NCBI GenBank assembly: GCA_900759445.1
Contig: CAAEVH010000035.1
Coordinates: forward strand, 1 to 64,000
DNA: 64,000 nt
Direction of reading: 5' to 3'
DNA from: an uncultured Raoultella sp.
GTDB lineage: Bacteria > Pseudomonadota > Gammaproteobacteria > Enterobacterales > Enterobacteriaceae
Part shown: positions 10,262 to 18,666 of the stretch, one piece after another
How the letters are laid out: every line of letters begins with the position of its first letter
Numbering within the stretch: the first letter of the stretch is position 1
Translations under genes and position numbers: made by a program
Notes under the pieces: model-generated
Told to the model about the DNA's origin: nothing
The model's database searches: none
The model's input: only the letters and a program-made list of their open reading frames with translations

Positions 10262-10331
10262 TATACCCTCACTGATTGATGCGAGTTATCTTAACCACTC
10301 ACCAGGTTTTGGCAACCTTTGCGCTGTAAAG

Positions 10332-10736
10332 TTATGTCCTGTCATCAGCAGGATATACCGCGATTTCAATCAGATTGAGATCGGGATCTCTGACATAAAC
10401 CGAGCGAATCGGTCCCATCGCACCGGTTCGTGCAACCGGTCCCTCAACAATATCTACCCCGTGCGTTTGAAACGTGGCTATCACCTCTTCCAGCGCACGT
10501 GTGGTGATAAAACACAAATCCAGCGCCCCCGGCGTTGGCGCGTAAGCTTTGGGTTCAAACTCTTTTCCCCGAATGTGGAGGTTAATTTTCTGATTGCCAA
10601 AGACGAAGGCTTTCCGCCCTTGCGCGAAGGTTTCCAGCCTCATCCCTAAAAGTTCGACATAAAAACGAACGCATGCCTCTTCATTATTGGAGGTCAATAC
10701 CAGATGATCCAGGTGGTCAATCATAGCGATATCCAT
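10332..10736 (-). CDS. VOC-superfamily (glyoxalase-like) protein
   Basis: 134-residue vicinal-oxygen-chelate fold protein. The first beta-alpha-beta module starts at HLDHLVLTSNNEEACVRFY and the second at GALDLCFITT. Likely metal ligands are H in DHLVLT, H in NLHIRG and E in NLIEIAVY. Family members are glyoxalases, ring dioxygenases and fosfomycin-type transferases; the reaction here is unknown. A start at the fifth codon (MIDHLDH) is also possible. It sits alone between scsA and the DsbA-like gene. Confidence 0.75.
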   Translation of the reverse strand: MDIAMIDHLDHLVLTSNNEEACVRFYVELLGMRLETFAQGRKAFVFGNQKINLHIRGKEFEPKAYAPTPGALDLCFITTRALEEVIATFQTHGVDIVEGPVARTGAMGPIRSVYVRDPDLNLIEIAVYPADDRT

Positions 10737-11127
10737 TTTGGTTGCTCATCACTGACACTTACCCTATTCATTCAAACGCTACAAGAAAAAGAAAATCTTA
10801 CGGCTGCGTTGACAGAACATAGCGCAACGCGTTGCTGCTCACGTTTTATAAATTAAATGATAATTAATCATATTTTCGTTTTTATTTATTACAATATAAC
10901 ATTGCCAAAGTAATTACGAAAATATCACGGAAGTGATCATTCACTATTTACGAAGAGTACCAAAGGATATTCGCAGAACAGTACATACATACTGTCCCGC
11001 TACGTATTGATGCGTAAATGAAAGTAAGGGTCAGCGCATTTTTAGGTGATTATCGTATTATAGCCCGACGCAATGAAGAGCGTATTCATTCGCAGAAAAT
11101 TTGTTTATTGAATGTTATTTAGAGTAT
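10737..11127. promoter_or_regulatory. AT-rich divergent promoter region with inverted repeats
   Basis: 391 bases between the VOC gene and the DsbA-like gene. The segment 10840-10920 is very AT-rich, with a palindromic ATGATAATTAATCAT. At 10978-10995 there is an inverted repeat ACAGTA-CATACA-TACTGT. It has the opposite orientation to a LexA box, so it is not an SOS site; it could be an operator. No gene is visible. Confidence 0.5.
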
Positions 11128-11757
11128 ATGGAAATGAAAAAATATTTATTACCCCTGATTGGGTTACTTTTTACCGTTAGCGCTCAGGCAGCACCATTTA
11201 CCGACGGCAAAGAGTTTATCTCACTGGAAAAACCCGTCGCTTCAGCCCCGGCAGCGCTGAAGTTTTTCTCATTCTATTGTCCTTCCTGCTATCAGTACGA
11301 TGAAATTTTTGAAATCACTGATAACGTGAAAAAAGTTTTGCCTGCTGACGTCAAACTCACCGAATACCACGTCGACTTTTTAGGCCCTCTGGGGCAGGAC
11401 ATGACGCACGCCTGGTCCGTCGCCATGCTGTTGAACGTGCAAGATAAAGTTAAACCGTTGCTTTTTGATGCCGTGCAGAAAAAACAAACCATTAAATCGG
11501 CGGACGATATACGTAACGTATTTATCAGCGCGGGCGTCAGTGCCAGTGATTATGATGCTGCATGGAATAGTTTTGCCGTAAAATCACTAACCGCCAAACA
11601 GCAAGAAATGGCTAAAGCTGTAGATTTAACCGGGGTGCCCGCCATTTTTATCAACGGTAAATATATGATCAATCCGAAAGGACTGAAATCTGATGACCTT
11701 AACGCGTTCGTACAAAACTATGCTGATACGGTCCGCTTCCTGATCACTAAATCCTGA
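11128..11757 (+). CDS. DsbA-family thiol:disulfide oxidoreductase
   Basis: About 209 residues. A signal peptide (MKKYLLPLIGLLFTVSAQA) is followed by a DsbA fold: active site FYCPSCYQYDE, a helical insert, and the cis-proline loop GVPAIFINGKY. The active-site dipeptide is PS instead of the PH of DsbA, closer to SrgA/DsbL-type paralogues that serve particular substrates. The start could be 11128 or 11134; neither has a strong ribosome-binding site. With scsBCD it makes this stretch rich in periplasmic thiol enzymes. The client is unknown; the fimbrial proteins at 30-35 kb have few cysteines apart from the tip protein. Confidence 0.85.
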   Translation: MEMKKYLLPLIGLLFTVSAQAAPFTDGKEFISLEKPVASAPAALKFFSFYCPSCYQYDEIFEITDNVKKVLPADVKLTEYHVDFLGPLGQDMTHAWSVAMLLNVQDKVKPLLFDAVQKKQTIKSADDIRNVFISAGVSASDYDAAWNSFAVKSLTAKQQEMAKAVDLTGVPAIFINGKYMINPKGLKSDDLNAFVQNYADTVRFLITKS

Positions 11758-11963
11758 TGTTTAGCTAATCTCACTATTCGCACCACACAACAGACGCCAT
11801 AACGTCAAAAAGCGCTGTTGGTGGTGCAATGCCCGCATCGTTTATAGCAATATCCTCCCTTCCCGGTTGGCATTCTCCGTTATCAGGATTACCCTAAACT
11901 TAGCGGTGATACCTGTTGTCAGGGTTCACCTTCTGCAAGTGTTGATTTACACGAGAGAACGCT

Positions 11964-12884
11964 ATGGAATTAAAGGATTATTACGCCATTATGGGCGTGA
12001 AACCGACAGACGATCTCAAGACAATCAAGACCGCCTATCGTCGACTCGCCCGGAAATATCATCCTGATGTCAGCAAAGAGACTGACGCGGAGGCCCGGTT
12101 TAAAGAGGTTGCTGAAGCCTGGGAAGTCCTGAGTGATGAACAGCGACGCGCCGAGTACGACCAGTTGTGGCAGCACCGCAACGACCCACAGTTCAACCGT
12201 CAATTCCAACAAGGAGAGAATCAACGCTATAACGCCGAAGATTTCGACGATATCTTCTCCTCCATTTTTGGTCAGCATGCGCAACAGTCTCGCCAGCGTC
12301 ATGCCAGCCGCGGGCACGATATTGAAATTGAAGTCGCCGTATTCCTCGAAGAAACGCTTACTGAGCATAGCCGCACGATCAGTTACACCCTGCCGGTTTA
12401 CAATGCGTTCGGCATGGTCGAACGTGAAATTCCTAAAACGTTGAATGTGAAAATTCCGGCTGGCGTCGGTAACGGTCAGCGTATTCGTCTGAAAGGCCAG
12501 GGCACCCCCGGTGAAAACGGCGGACCAAACGGTGATTTGTGGCTGGTGATTCATATCGCGCCACATCCGCTGTTCGATATCGTTAATCAGGATCTGGAAG
12601 TGGTCGTTCCCCTGGCGCCGTGGGAAGCCGCGCTGGGCGCGAAAGTAACCGTTCCGACGTTAAAAGAGAGCATCCTGCTGACCATTCCTGCAGGCAGCCA
12701 GGCCGGGCAGCGGTTACGCATTAAGGGCAAAGGTCTGGTAAGTAAAAAACATACCGGCGATTTGTATGCGGTGATCAAAATCGTCATGCCGCCGAAACCT
12801 GACGACGCCAGCGCCGCCCTGTGGCAGCAGCTGGCGGATGCACAAAAGACCTTTGATCCGCGCAAAGAGTGGGGGAAAGCATAA
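11964..12884 (+). CDS. cbpA: DnaJ-like curved DNA-binding protein CbpA
   Basis: 306-residue class II J-domain co-chaperone. The J domain (residues 1-70) carries the HPD motif in KYHPDVSK, a G/N-rich linker follows, then two C-terminal beta domains with the RLKGQGTPG and RIKGKGL loops. It lacks the zinc finger of DnaJ. CbpA works with DnaK and also binds curved DNA in stationary phase. Its stop overlaps the cbpM start by one base (TAATG), so the inhibitor is co-translated. Confidence 0.97.
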   Translation: MELKDYYAIMGVKPTDDLKTIKTAYRRLARKYHPDVSKETDAEARFKEVAEAWEVLSDEQRRAEYDQLWQHRNDPQFNRQFQQGENQRYNAEDFDDIFSSIFGQHAQQSRQRHASRGHDIEIEVAVFLEETLTEHSRTISYTLPVYNAFGMVEREIPKTLNVKIPAGVGNGQRIRLKGQGTPGENGGPNGDLWLVIHIAPHPLFDIVNQDLEVVVPLAPWEAALGAKVTVPTLKESILLTIPAGSQAGQRLRIKGKGLVSKKHTGDLYAVIKIVMPPKPDDASAALWQQLADAQKTFDPRKEWGKA

Positions 12885-13177
12885 TGGCTAACGTCACCGT
12901 CACCTTTACCATTACCGAGTTTTGTCTGTACACCGGTGTGTCAGAAGAAGAGCTACATGAGATTGTCGGCTTAGGGGTGATAGAACCTCATGAAGACGAG
13001 ACTTTTGACGATCATGCGCTGACCGTCATGCGTCGCGCGATACGCCTGCGTCAGGAGCTGGAACTTGACTGGCCGGGAATTGCCGTTGCGCTGACATTGC
13101 TGGAAGAGAACGCTCAACTGCGGCAGGAAAATCGCCTGCTGCGCCAGCGATTGTCTCGCTTTATCAGCCATCCTTAG
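12884..13177 (+). CDS. cbpM: CbpA modulator CbpM
   Basis: 97-residue MerR-like small protein ([20 protein letters not shown]) that binds the CbpA J domain and blocks its co-chaperone and DNA-binding activities. The conserved [12 protein letters not shown] segment and C-terminal heptad-like [13 protein letters not shown] are present. It is a few residues shorter than the E. coli protein because of a gap after GVIEPHE. Coupled to cbpA by TAATG. Confidence 0.95.
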   Translation: MANVTVTFTITEFCLYTGVSEEELHEIVGLGVIEPHEDETFDDHALTVMRRAIRLRQELELDWPGIAVALTLLEENAQLRQENRLLRQRLSRFISHP

Positions 13178-13185
13178 TGTGTCAA

Positions 13186-13210
13186 GGCCAGCATGGTGCT
13201 GGCCCTTTTA
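13186..13210 (+). terminator. cbpAM terminator
   Basis: Stem GGCCAGCA / TGCTGGCC with a TGG loop, followed by CTTTTATTA. It starts 9 bases after the cbpM stop. Confidence 0.88.
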
Positions 13211-13298
13211 TTATCCGCAACCCGCTCTTAATGACATTGCGCAGCAGATGGCATACAGTCAGCGATAAGAATTATCTCAAACAATAAGACGTTGAACC

Positions 13299-13985
13299 AT
13301 GCAGCTTAAGCCCCTCACAAAAGGTCGTTTTCACAATATCTGGCAGCAGGATGATGCCTTAATTGAGAAGATATTCCAGGAGTTGCTCTCTGAAAAACAG
13401 ATTATCCAGGAAGATGACTATCTTTACCGCCAGGGACAGGTAGTCGATCGACTAATCATGGTGCAGTCAGGGAGAATTTCTCTGCGTTATAGCGCGGAGA
13501 ATGGTCGCCGTTTTCAACTGGGTGCAATGGAATGTGATGAGCAACTGTTTGGCGAAATGGAGTTTTTTACCGGGTATCGTTGCCAGCTTGATATCGTAGC
13601 CGAAGAACCGCTGACCGTGGCGGTATGCAACTGTGACCGTCTGGAGGAAGCGCTGAACCGGCATCCCAGACTGGCGATATTTTTCGCCAGCGCAATGGCC
13701 GTTGATTATCAGGATATGCTGGAAATCTTCCTGCACCGGATGCTCTACCCTATCGTACATAACGTGGCGTATGACCTGTATCGCCAGCATCAGGACAAGC
13801 AGCCAATGGATGGTTTTCATAAAAAATACCAGGAAGCTGAGCGATTCGGCACCACCGACCGGGTCTATCGGCGGGCGGTGAAAGCGCTGACGGATGCCGG
13901 ACTGGTAACGCGCACGAAGCAAGGACTGGAAATTAAGGATCTGGATGGGCTGCGTAAATTTCTCGGCAATGACATCATTGACTGA
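13299..13985 (+). CDS. YeiL-like Crp/Fnr-family regulator
   Basis: 228-residue protein with an N-terminal cyclic-nucleotide-binding-like domain (about 20-130; DDYLYRQGQVVDRLIMVQSG and the GEMEFF turn) and a C-terminal winged helix (about 165-220) ending VTRTKQGLEIKDLDGL. It resembles E. coli YeiL, a nucleoside-locus regulator. There is no Fnr-type N-terminal cysteine cluster. It is convergent with a nucleoside phosphorylase-transporter-porin operon, which it may control (inference). The ligand is unknown. Confidence 0.78.
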   Translation: MQLKPLTKGRFHNIWQQDDALIEKIFQELLSEKQIIQEDDYLYRQGQVVDRLIMVQSGRISLRYSAENGRRFQLGAMECDEQLFGEMEFFTGYRCQLDIVAEEPLTVAVCNCDRLEEALNRHPRLAIFFASAMAVDYQDMLEIFLHRMLYPIVHNVAYDLYRQHQDKQPMDGFHKKYQEAERFGTTDRVYRRAVKALTDAGLVTRTKQGLEIKDLDGLRKFLGNDIID

Positions 13986-14021
13986 CACACCAACCCTGGC
14001 AAACGGAGCATTGGTGTGTCA
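13983..14021. terminator. Bidirectional hairpin between convergent genes
   Basis: Eleven-base-pair stem TGACACACCAA / TTGGTGTGTCA; its left arm includes the stop codon of the YeiL-like gene. It lies 12 bases from the stop of the convergent Tsx-like gene. The T-run is short (ATTTC), so this is a probable but not classical terminator. Confidence 0.6.
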
Positions 14022-14032
14022 TTTCAGCGCAA

Positions 14033-14869
14033 TCAGAACTTATAGGTGAGGTTGAAATAGTGACCCAGTCCGGTGGTACGCCCTGCTCCACCGTGGTTTT
14101 CCATCAATGCCATGTTGCGGAAATATTTTAAGCCATAACCTACTGCATAATGCTCTGAATGCCAGTAGATGCCGTTATACCATTCAATCGCGTTATTGCT
14201 ATATAACGGCTGGTTAGCAATCTTGTTCGCGGCGAACTGGTAGTCAAAGTAACCCTGATAGTTCAAATAACTGCCGTTGGCGAACGTATAGAACGGCGTC
14301 GACCAGTTGGTCGAGAACATGTAACCATCCCACTTGCCTTCGTTATCTGCACCGTAATTTTCACGTACATAGTGCGCATAAATGTTCATTCCCACCAGAC
14401 CAAACCACGGCACTTTAACATCCGTGCCGAGACCAACGTAATGCTCAAATAATTCCCGGTCACCAATGTTATTTACCGTTGCGATATAGAATTCGTTAAA
14501 TGGCCCAACGGATAAATCTTTATTAAAAATGGCGTCCAGGGAAAAACGTGGAGATATCTTGGCAAAGAAGTTATCACCCCCGTGACGATCGTCCTGCTCG
14601 CGATCCAAAATATCAAAGAAATCCACATACCCATACAGATCGATAATCCCGGATCGTGCGCCAAACTCCAGCTCAAGATAGGTGTCATTGCGAATACCAT
14701 AAGGCACTTTCGCATCCACACTTTGCATTAAGTTCATCTGCATCCAGTTAAAATCATTTTTGCGGATGTTGCCATTGGCATAATCAGCCGCAAGCGCTTG
14801 CGTACAGCACATCGCAATTACCGCACCCAGAACTGTTTTTTTCATCATTGATTTATTTTTCTTCAGCAT
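14033..14869 (-). CDS. Tsx/OmpK-type nucleoside channel
   Basis: 278-residue outer-membrane protein. The signal peptide runs to ALA (about residue 27), after which DYANGNIRKNDFNWMQMNLM matches the start of Tsx/OmpK porins; it ends in a C-terminal aromatic residue (LTYKF) typical of beta barrels. It should pass nucleosides or small solutes through the outer membrane. A TTG six bases upstream also reads in frame, but AAAGGA is best spaced from the ATG at 14869. Third gene of an operon with a DeoD-like enzyme and an MFS transporter. Confidence 0.87.
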   Translation of the reverse strand: MLKKNKSMMKKTVLGAVIAMCCTQALAADYANGNIRKNDFNWMQMNLMQSVDAKVPYGIRNDTYLELEFGARSGIIDLYGYVDFFDILDREQDDRHGGDNFFAKISPRFSLDAIFNKDLSVGPFNEFYIATVNNIGDRELFEHYVGLGTDVKVPWFGLVGMNIYAHYVRENYGADNEGKWDGYMFSTNWSTPFYTFANGSYLNYQGYFDYQFAANKIANQPLYSNNAIEWYNGIYWHSEHYAVGYGLKYFRNMALMENHGGAGRTTGLGHYFNLTYKF

Positions 14870-14964
14870 TTTCAATTCCTTTGAGCAAAGTTGAGTGTCG
14901 CCCCACCAGTTAAATGGCGTGACGGCGGGCTATCTAATTAAAGAGGTAAGCGTTATTACTGTGT

Positions 14965-16119
14965 TTAATTACGTTTGAGTTTTAATGTACCCATCAACAT
15001 AATAAAGATAATTAAATACAACACCGGTATTGCATACATAATTTTCTGCAATCCCATAGTTTTTTCCATTAACGCACTGATCGCCGGACTGAACATGGCG
15101 CCAGCACTACCGCTAATTAAAATATAAGAAACGTTCTGGCTACTCGCGCGCTTCACGAAAGAAACCCCGTAGGCAATAAAGGAGTTATACAGTGCTGCGC
15201 AGACAAACCCGTAACTATAGGCCAGATAATCAAGCCCGGAGATATTTTCCTTCGTGACAATGATGGTGGTAATAACGCAAGCTAACAAAATAATGCTAAG
15301 CAAGAAATAATGTATCTTTACGCGGGAAACAATAACGGTTGAGACTAACGCGCCGACCAGCGCAGCACCCCAGTATTGCGTAATAATATTACCTGCTTCT
15401 TCGAAGGGAATACCAAATTTGTTCTTCACAAATAATGGTGCCCAGGTCAGGAAGGTATACAGCGCCAACATACCTAAGAACAGGCCAATGCCTCCGCTGA
15501 TAATCCCTGGATTCCACTCGGATTTCACCGGGTCTGCGCTATCCGCTGCAGGAGCCGTTTCACAGGCGGTAAAGCGGGTGAGAGCCACAACGCCCAACGT
15601 GAGTAAGGCCACTATGCCTACGCTAAGATAGCTGTAACTCCACGACATATTGTGCGTCAGGGCGAAGGTGGTAATCAGCGGGAAAACTACGCCCGCGACG
15701 TTAAAGGTGGCGTCCTGCACCACCAGCATCGTACTTTGAATGCGATCCTGCCAAACCGACACCACGATCGTTCCCGCCACGCACAGACCAATCCCGCCGC
15801 AGAAACCCACCAGGGTCATGGCGACCATCACCGGCCATAAGCCAGGGCTTAAGTGCATTGCGAGAGCGCAGAGGAACACTATCGAATAGATAATGAGCGT
15901 CATACGCTTAACGCCGATTTTCTCAATCAGGAAAAAGGCGGCGATGGTCCCGGCTAAAGCCCCACCGTTAAGCAACGAAAATATCGAGGCGACGGTATTC
16001 ACATCGGCACTGTAGCGTACTGCAATCGGTTCAATCAGCATGCCAAACTGACTGGCAAATCCTGCCATAATAAAATTTGCCAGAAAACTAATCAGCGTAA
16101 GTGCTATTTTATTCTTCAT
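14965..16119 (-). CDS. TsgA-like MFS transporter
   Basis: 384-residue inner-membrane permease with about twelve hydrophobic segments, resembling TsgA-type major-facilitator proteins (SIFSLLNGGALAGTIAAFF, then IEKIGVKR as the loop 2-3 motif). Placed between a purine nucleoside phosphorylase (38-base gap) and a Tsx-like channel, it most likely imports a nucleoside or related glycoside (context-based inference). Confidence 0.82.
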   Translation of the reverse strand: MKNKIALTLISFLANFIMAGFASQFGMLIEPIAVRYSADVNTVASIFSLLNGGALAGTIAAFFLIEKIGVKRMTLIIYSIVFLCALAMHLSPGLWPVMVAMTLVGFCGGIGLCVAGTIVVSVWQDRIQSTMLVVQDATFNVAGVVFPLITTFALTHNMSWSYSYLSVGIVALLTLGVVALTRFTACETAPAADSADPVKSEWNPGIISGGIGLFLGMLALYTFLTWAPLFVKNKFGIPFEEAGNIITQYWGAALVGALVSTVIVSRVKIHYFLLSIILLACVITTIIVTKENISGLDYLAYSYGFVCAALYNSFIAYGVSFVKRASSQNVSYILISGSAGAMFSPAISALMEKTMGLQKIMYAIPVLYLIIFIMLMGTLKLKRN

Positions 16120-16157
16120 ATAATGCCATCTCTGATTGGTTCATTTAAATGCTGATG

Positions 16158-16865
16158 CTAAGCCGTAACAGCTGTATTTAGCGCCAGCTCTATCATATTT
16201 TTAAAGGTTAACTGCCGTTCTTCCGCCGTTGTTTCTTCTCCTGTCAGGCAATGATCGGATACGGTTAATATAGCCAACGCTTCAATATTAAACTGATGCG
16301 CTAAAGCGTATAACCCTGCCACTTCCATATCCACACCCAGCACACCAAACTTTTCCAGTGCAGGTATTAAATTTTCGTCAGGATCGTAATAAAGATCGCC
16401 ACTGAAGACATTGCCGACTTTAACGTCAATACCGGCCTTCTGCGCCAATGCCCACGCCTGCTGCAATAATGGGAAATGGGCAGATGTCGCCATCGTGTAG
16501 CCCGCGCTACGTTTTAAATTTGTGACGGAATCCGTTCCGGCGGCGACGGCAAGAATAATATCTCGCATTTTGACATGATGTTGTGTTGCCCCCAGGCTGC
16601 CGACACGAATAATTCGCTGTACACCGAAGTCATGTACCAGTTCATGAGCATAAAGCGTCATTGACGGAATACCCATGCCATGTCCCATCACCGAAACAGG
16701 TTGCCCAAAATAAAGACCGGTATAGCCCAGCATATTGCGTACATTGGTGACTTCGCGGTAATCCATTAGATAATTTTCAGCAATAAACTTAGCGCGAAGC
16801 GGATCGCCCGGCATAATAACGGTTGGCGCAAAATCACCCGCTTTGGCATTAATATGTGCAGTCAT
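16158..16865 (-). CDS. DeoD-type purine nucleoside phosphorylase paralogue
   Basis: 235-residue enzyme of the nucleoside phosphorylase family. MPGDPLRAKFIAE (phosphate-binding G and R), NMLGYTG, GHGMGIPSM, RVGSLGA and TVSDHCLTGEETT (catalytic Asp) all match DeoD. It cleaves purine ribonucleosides with phosphate to base and ribose-1-phosphate. It is shorter and divergent from housekeeping DeoD: AGTDSVTN holds, but YDPDENLIP replaces YSPDGEMF. It is therefore a second copy, likely with altered substrate range. The AGGAA site favours this start over one 34 codons upstream. Confidence 0.88.
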   Translation of the reverse strand: MTAHINAKAGDFAPTVIMPGDPLRAKFIAENYLMDYREVTNVRNMLGYTGLYFGQPVSVMGHGMGIPSMTLYAHELVHDFGVQRIIRVGSLGATQHHVKMRDIILAVAAGTDSVTNLKRSAGYTMATSAHFPLLQQAWALAQKAGIDVKVGNVFSGDLYYDPDENLIPALEKFGVLGVDMEVAGLYALAHQFNIEALAILTVSDHCLTGEETTAEERQLTFKNMIELALNTAVTA

Positions 16866-17304
16866 AACAATTCCTGAATTATGTGTATTGAAGATATGCA
16901 GGGATTGTAACCAGCGGTTTGCAGAGGATTGAGGACAAAAGTCCTGCTCAGAGGATCGGCCTCTCATTTCTGAGAGTTAGTGTTGCGGGCAGATGGAAAA
17001 GCAGAAAACAGCGTCCCCGCCGCGCAGGCAGGGAAAACGCGCAGGACTATCAGGATTTATCGTTCTGTCTGAACAATAGAGCGGTGTAACGAGTATTCAC
17101 TTTCCCGCTACGCTTACCATCTGGCCCGAAATAGCGATCGTTTCTACACAGACGCTCGGTGCCAGTCTGGTTAGTCCGGTCGTTGCTGCGTATGCTGACA
17201 ATGGCAAAACGCTCATCACTAGCAAGATGCTAACTTTTGTCATCGTGTTGTCCTTATCTCATTTTGCTTTCGCCGGATAACAGTCCCAACAATGACATAT
17301 TAAA
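16866..17304. promoter_or_regulatory. Upstream region of the nucleoside operon
   Basis: 439 bases between the DeoD-like gene and the CatB-like acetyltransferase. The left 180 bases must hold the DeoD operon promoter; I could not place it exactly. The right part contains a short exported-protein reading frame that appears frameshifted (see 17050-17243). Confidence 0.4.
17050..17243 (-). pseudogene. Small exported protein, apparently frameshifted
   Basis: A good AAGGA site precedes ATG at 17243, which opens a signal peptide (MTKVSILLVMSVLPLSAYA). In the same frame translation stops after 48 residues at 17097 with an unremarkable tail. Shifting frame just after the signal peptide gives a more protein-like tail, SNDRTNQTGTERLCRNDRYF then GPDGKRSGKVNTRYTALLF, ending at 17050. 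The simplest reading is a small periplasmic protein of about 60 residues broken by an indel near 17185. The family is unknown; the 48-residue form could also be the true product. Confidence 0.4.
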
Positions 17305-18114
17305 CTAAAGAGTTGTAAATATTTCGGTAAGATTAAATTTTTTATATGCTTTTTCTTTTATAGTGCCATTCGATATCAACGTGCTCATTTCAGTGACAAA
17401 ATTTATAATATCATCACACTTGCTGTTATCGGGTAAATCGGTGTAATTATAGTTCCACCATTTTATTTTTAACAACTGTTCAATAATATCTGACTCAAAT
17501 CTGTATTTGATAATTTTCGCAGGAACCCCTGCGACAATAGCATATGGAGGCACATCTTTAGTAACAACGGAATTTGCTGCAACAACAGCACCATCACCAA
17601 TTGAAATACCACCTTTTAAAACGACATCATTGCCAATCCAGACATCATTGCCAATCGTTGTATTTTTAGGCTTTGTAATAAATGGTTTCAATACCCAGTT
17701 TTGTCCGAACTCGTTGGCAGCGTATTTATCAAACTCGCCATTATAAGTAAGCATATGAGTTGTAAAACGATTCATAGGATGGTTTCCTCCCATGATTTTT
17801 ACGTTTGATGCAATACTACAAAATCTTCCGATATTTACATTACCCGGAAAATAACAGGTTGGAAATGAAAACGCACCAACGCTAGAAAAACTTTTTACTG
17901 GCATTGTGGAATATTGTTCAGCAATAACATCAGCTTCAATTCTAATTTTGTCACCTTTCGCGAACAGTAACAAATTTCTTTCTTTATAAACTTTCTTACC
18001 TCTATGATTCAAAAAGATATCGTTATCCATGCAAAATTCATAGTGCTTCCGAGTCCATCTAAAAACAAAAATTTCATTTGTGTCTTCTGAAAAATTATAG
18101 AGTCTGGTTTTCAT
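17305..18114 (-). CDS. CatB-like hexapeptide acyltransferase
   Basis: 269-residue left-handed beta-helix acetyltransferase. Hexapeptide repeats are seen at GNVNIGRFCSIASNVKI and again at TTIGNDVWIGNDVVLKGGIS; GGNHPMNRFTTH carries the catalytic-type His, and the AGVPAKIIKYRF signature closes the domain. This matches xenobiotic/CatB-type O-acetyltransferases. An N-terminal extension of about 75 residues is extra. It is markedly more AT-rich than the core genes, suggesting transfer. The acceptor could be a sugar in a surface glycan or an antibiotic; the sequence cannot decide. Confidence 0.82.
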   Translation of the reverse strand: MKTRLYNFSEDTNEIFVFRWTRKHYEFCMDNDIFLNHRGKKVYKERNLLLFAKGDKIRIEADVIAEQYSTMPVKSFSSVGAFSFPTCYFPGNVNIGRFCSIASNVKIMGGNHPMNRFTTHMLTYNGEFDKYAANEFGQNWVLKPFITKPKNTTIGNDVWIGNDVVLKGGISIGDGAVVAANSVVTKDVPPYAIVAGVPAKIIKYRFESDIIEQLLKIKWWNYNYTDLPDNSKCDDIINFVTEMSTLISNGTIKEKAYKKFNLTEIFTTL

Positions 18115-18666
18115 ACTGTTATTGTCTGCTTTTATTTGAAAATCTACGATTAGATTAAAGATACTCTAAACCCTAACCTTAATCAACTATTACAGTATGA
18201 AATAATCCATATTGTAAATCACCTTGTTGTGACATTTACTCTTACCACTCATAATTTAGTTTCTATAATATTCTGCTTAGAGAATGAATACAGATATGTT
18301 TTGAGACGTCGTTTTCAAAAACAAAATGTCAGATGCTTTTCTATTAGGGCAATCCAGGTAATGAAGAAAAAAATGCAGCCTCAGTTGCAAATACCTGGCA
18401 GCCCAATAGGATGCAATTCTTTTTTCTGTCCCAAGAAGACGCTGAAAACCTTAGTTCTCGCGACAGCCTGACCTTCTGCGCGAAGAGTTTTGTTAAGTGT
18501 TTCTGCCTGATTGCACTCTGTGGTGGCCGCCCAAACACCCATTTATAACCCGTAATGAGAATAGCTCCGTATGCAATTGCGAGTCTGTCTCCTACTGCTC
18601 AATATTGTTTTTAAAGTGGTCTTATTGTTATTATCATTTTCCGTTCTAAATTTGAGTTATGCTGCC
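18115..18666. other. AT-rich intergenic region
   Basis: 552 bases between two acetyltransferase genes. It holds the leftward promoter of the CatB-like gene near 18120-18230 and a short minus-strand frame at 18381-18542 listed separately. I see no tRNA, insertion sequence ends or clear terminator. Confidence 0.4.
18381..18542 (-). CDS. Possible 53-residue protein of unknown family
   Basis: ATG at 18542 opens a 53-codon frame beginning MGVWAATTECNQAETLNKTL, ending PIGLPGICN. Composition looks protein-like and GC content is higher than the AT-rich flanks, but the ribosome-binding site is weak (GGGTTATAA). It could be a relic of a larger gene or a dispersed repeat. No domain recognised. Confidence 0.25.
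   Translation of the reverse strand: MGVWAATTECNQAETLNKTLRAEGQAVARTKVFSVFLGQKKELHPIGLPGICN

Noticed and set aside
10262..10331. CpxR box before scsA
   Set aside because: Only an imperfect GTAAA-like half near 10326; spacing does not match GTAAA-N5-GTAAA.
10978..10995. Possible second LexA box
   Set aside because: Arms read ACAG...CTGT, the reverse of the CTGT-N8-ACAG box; the real SOS box is at 46260-46279.
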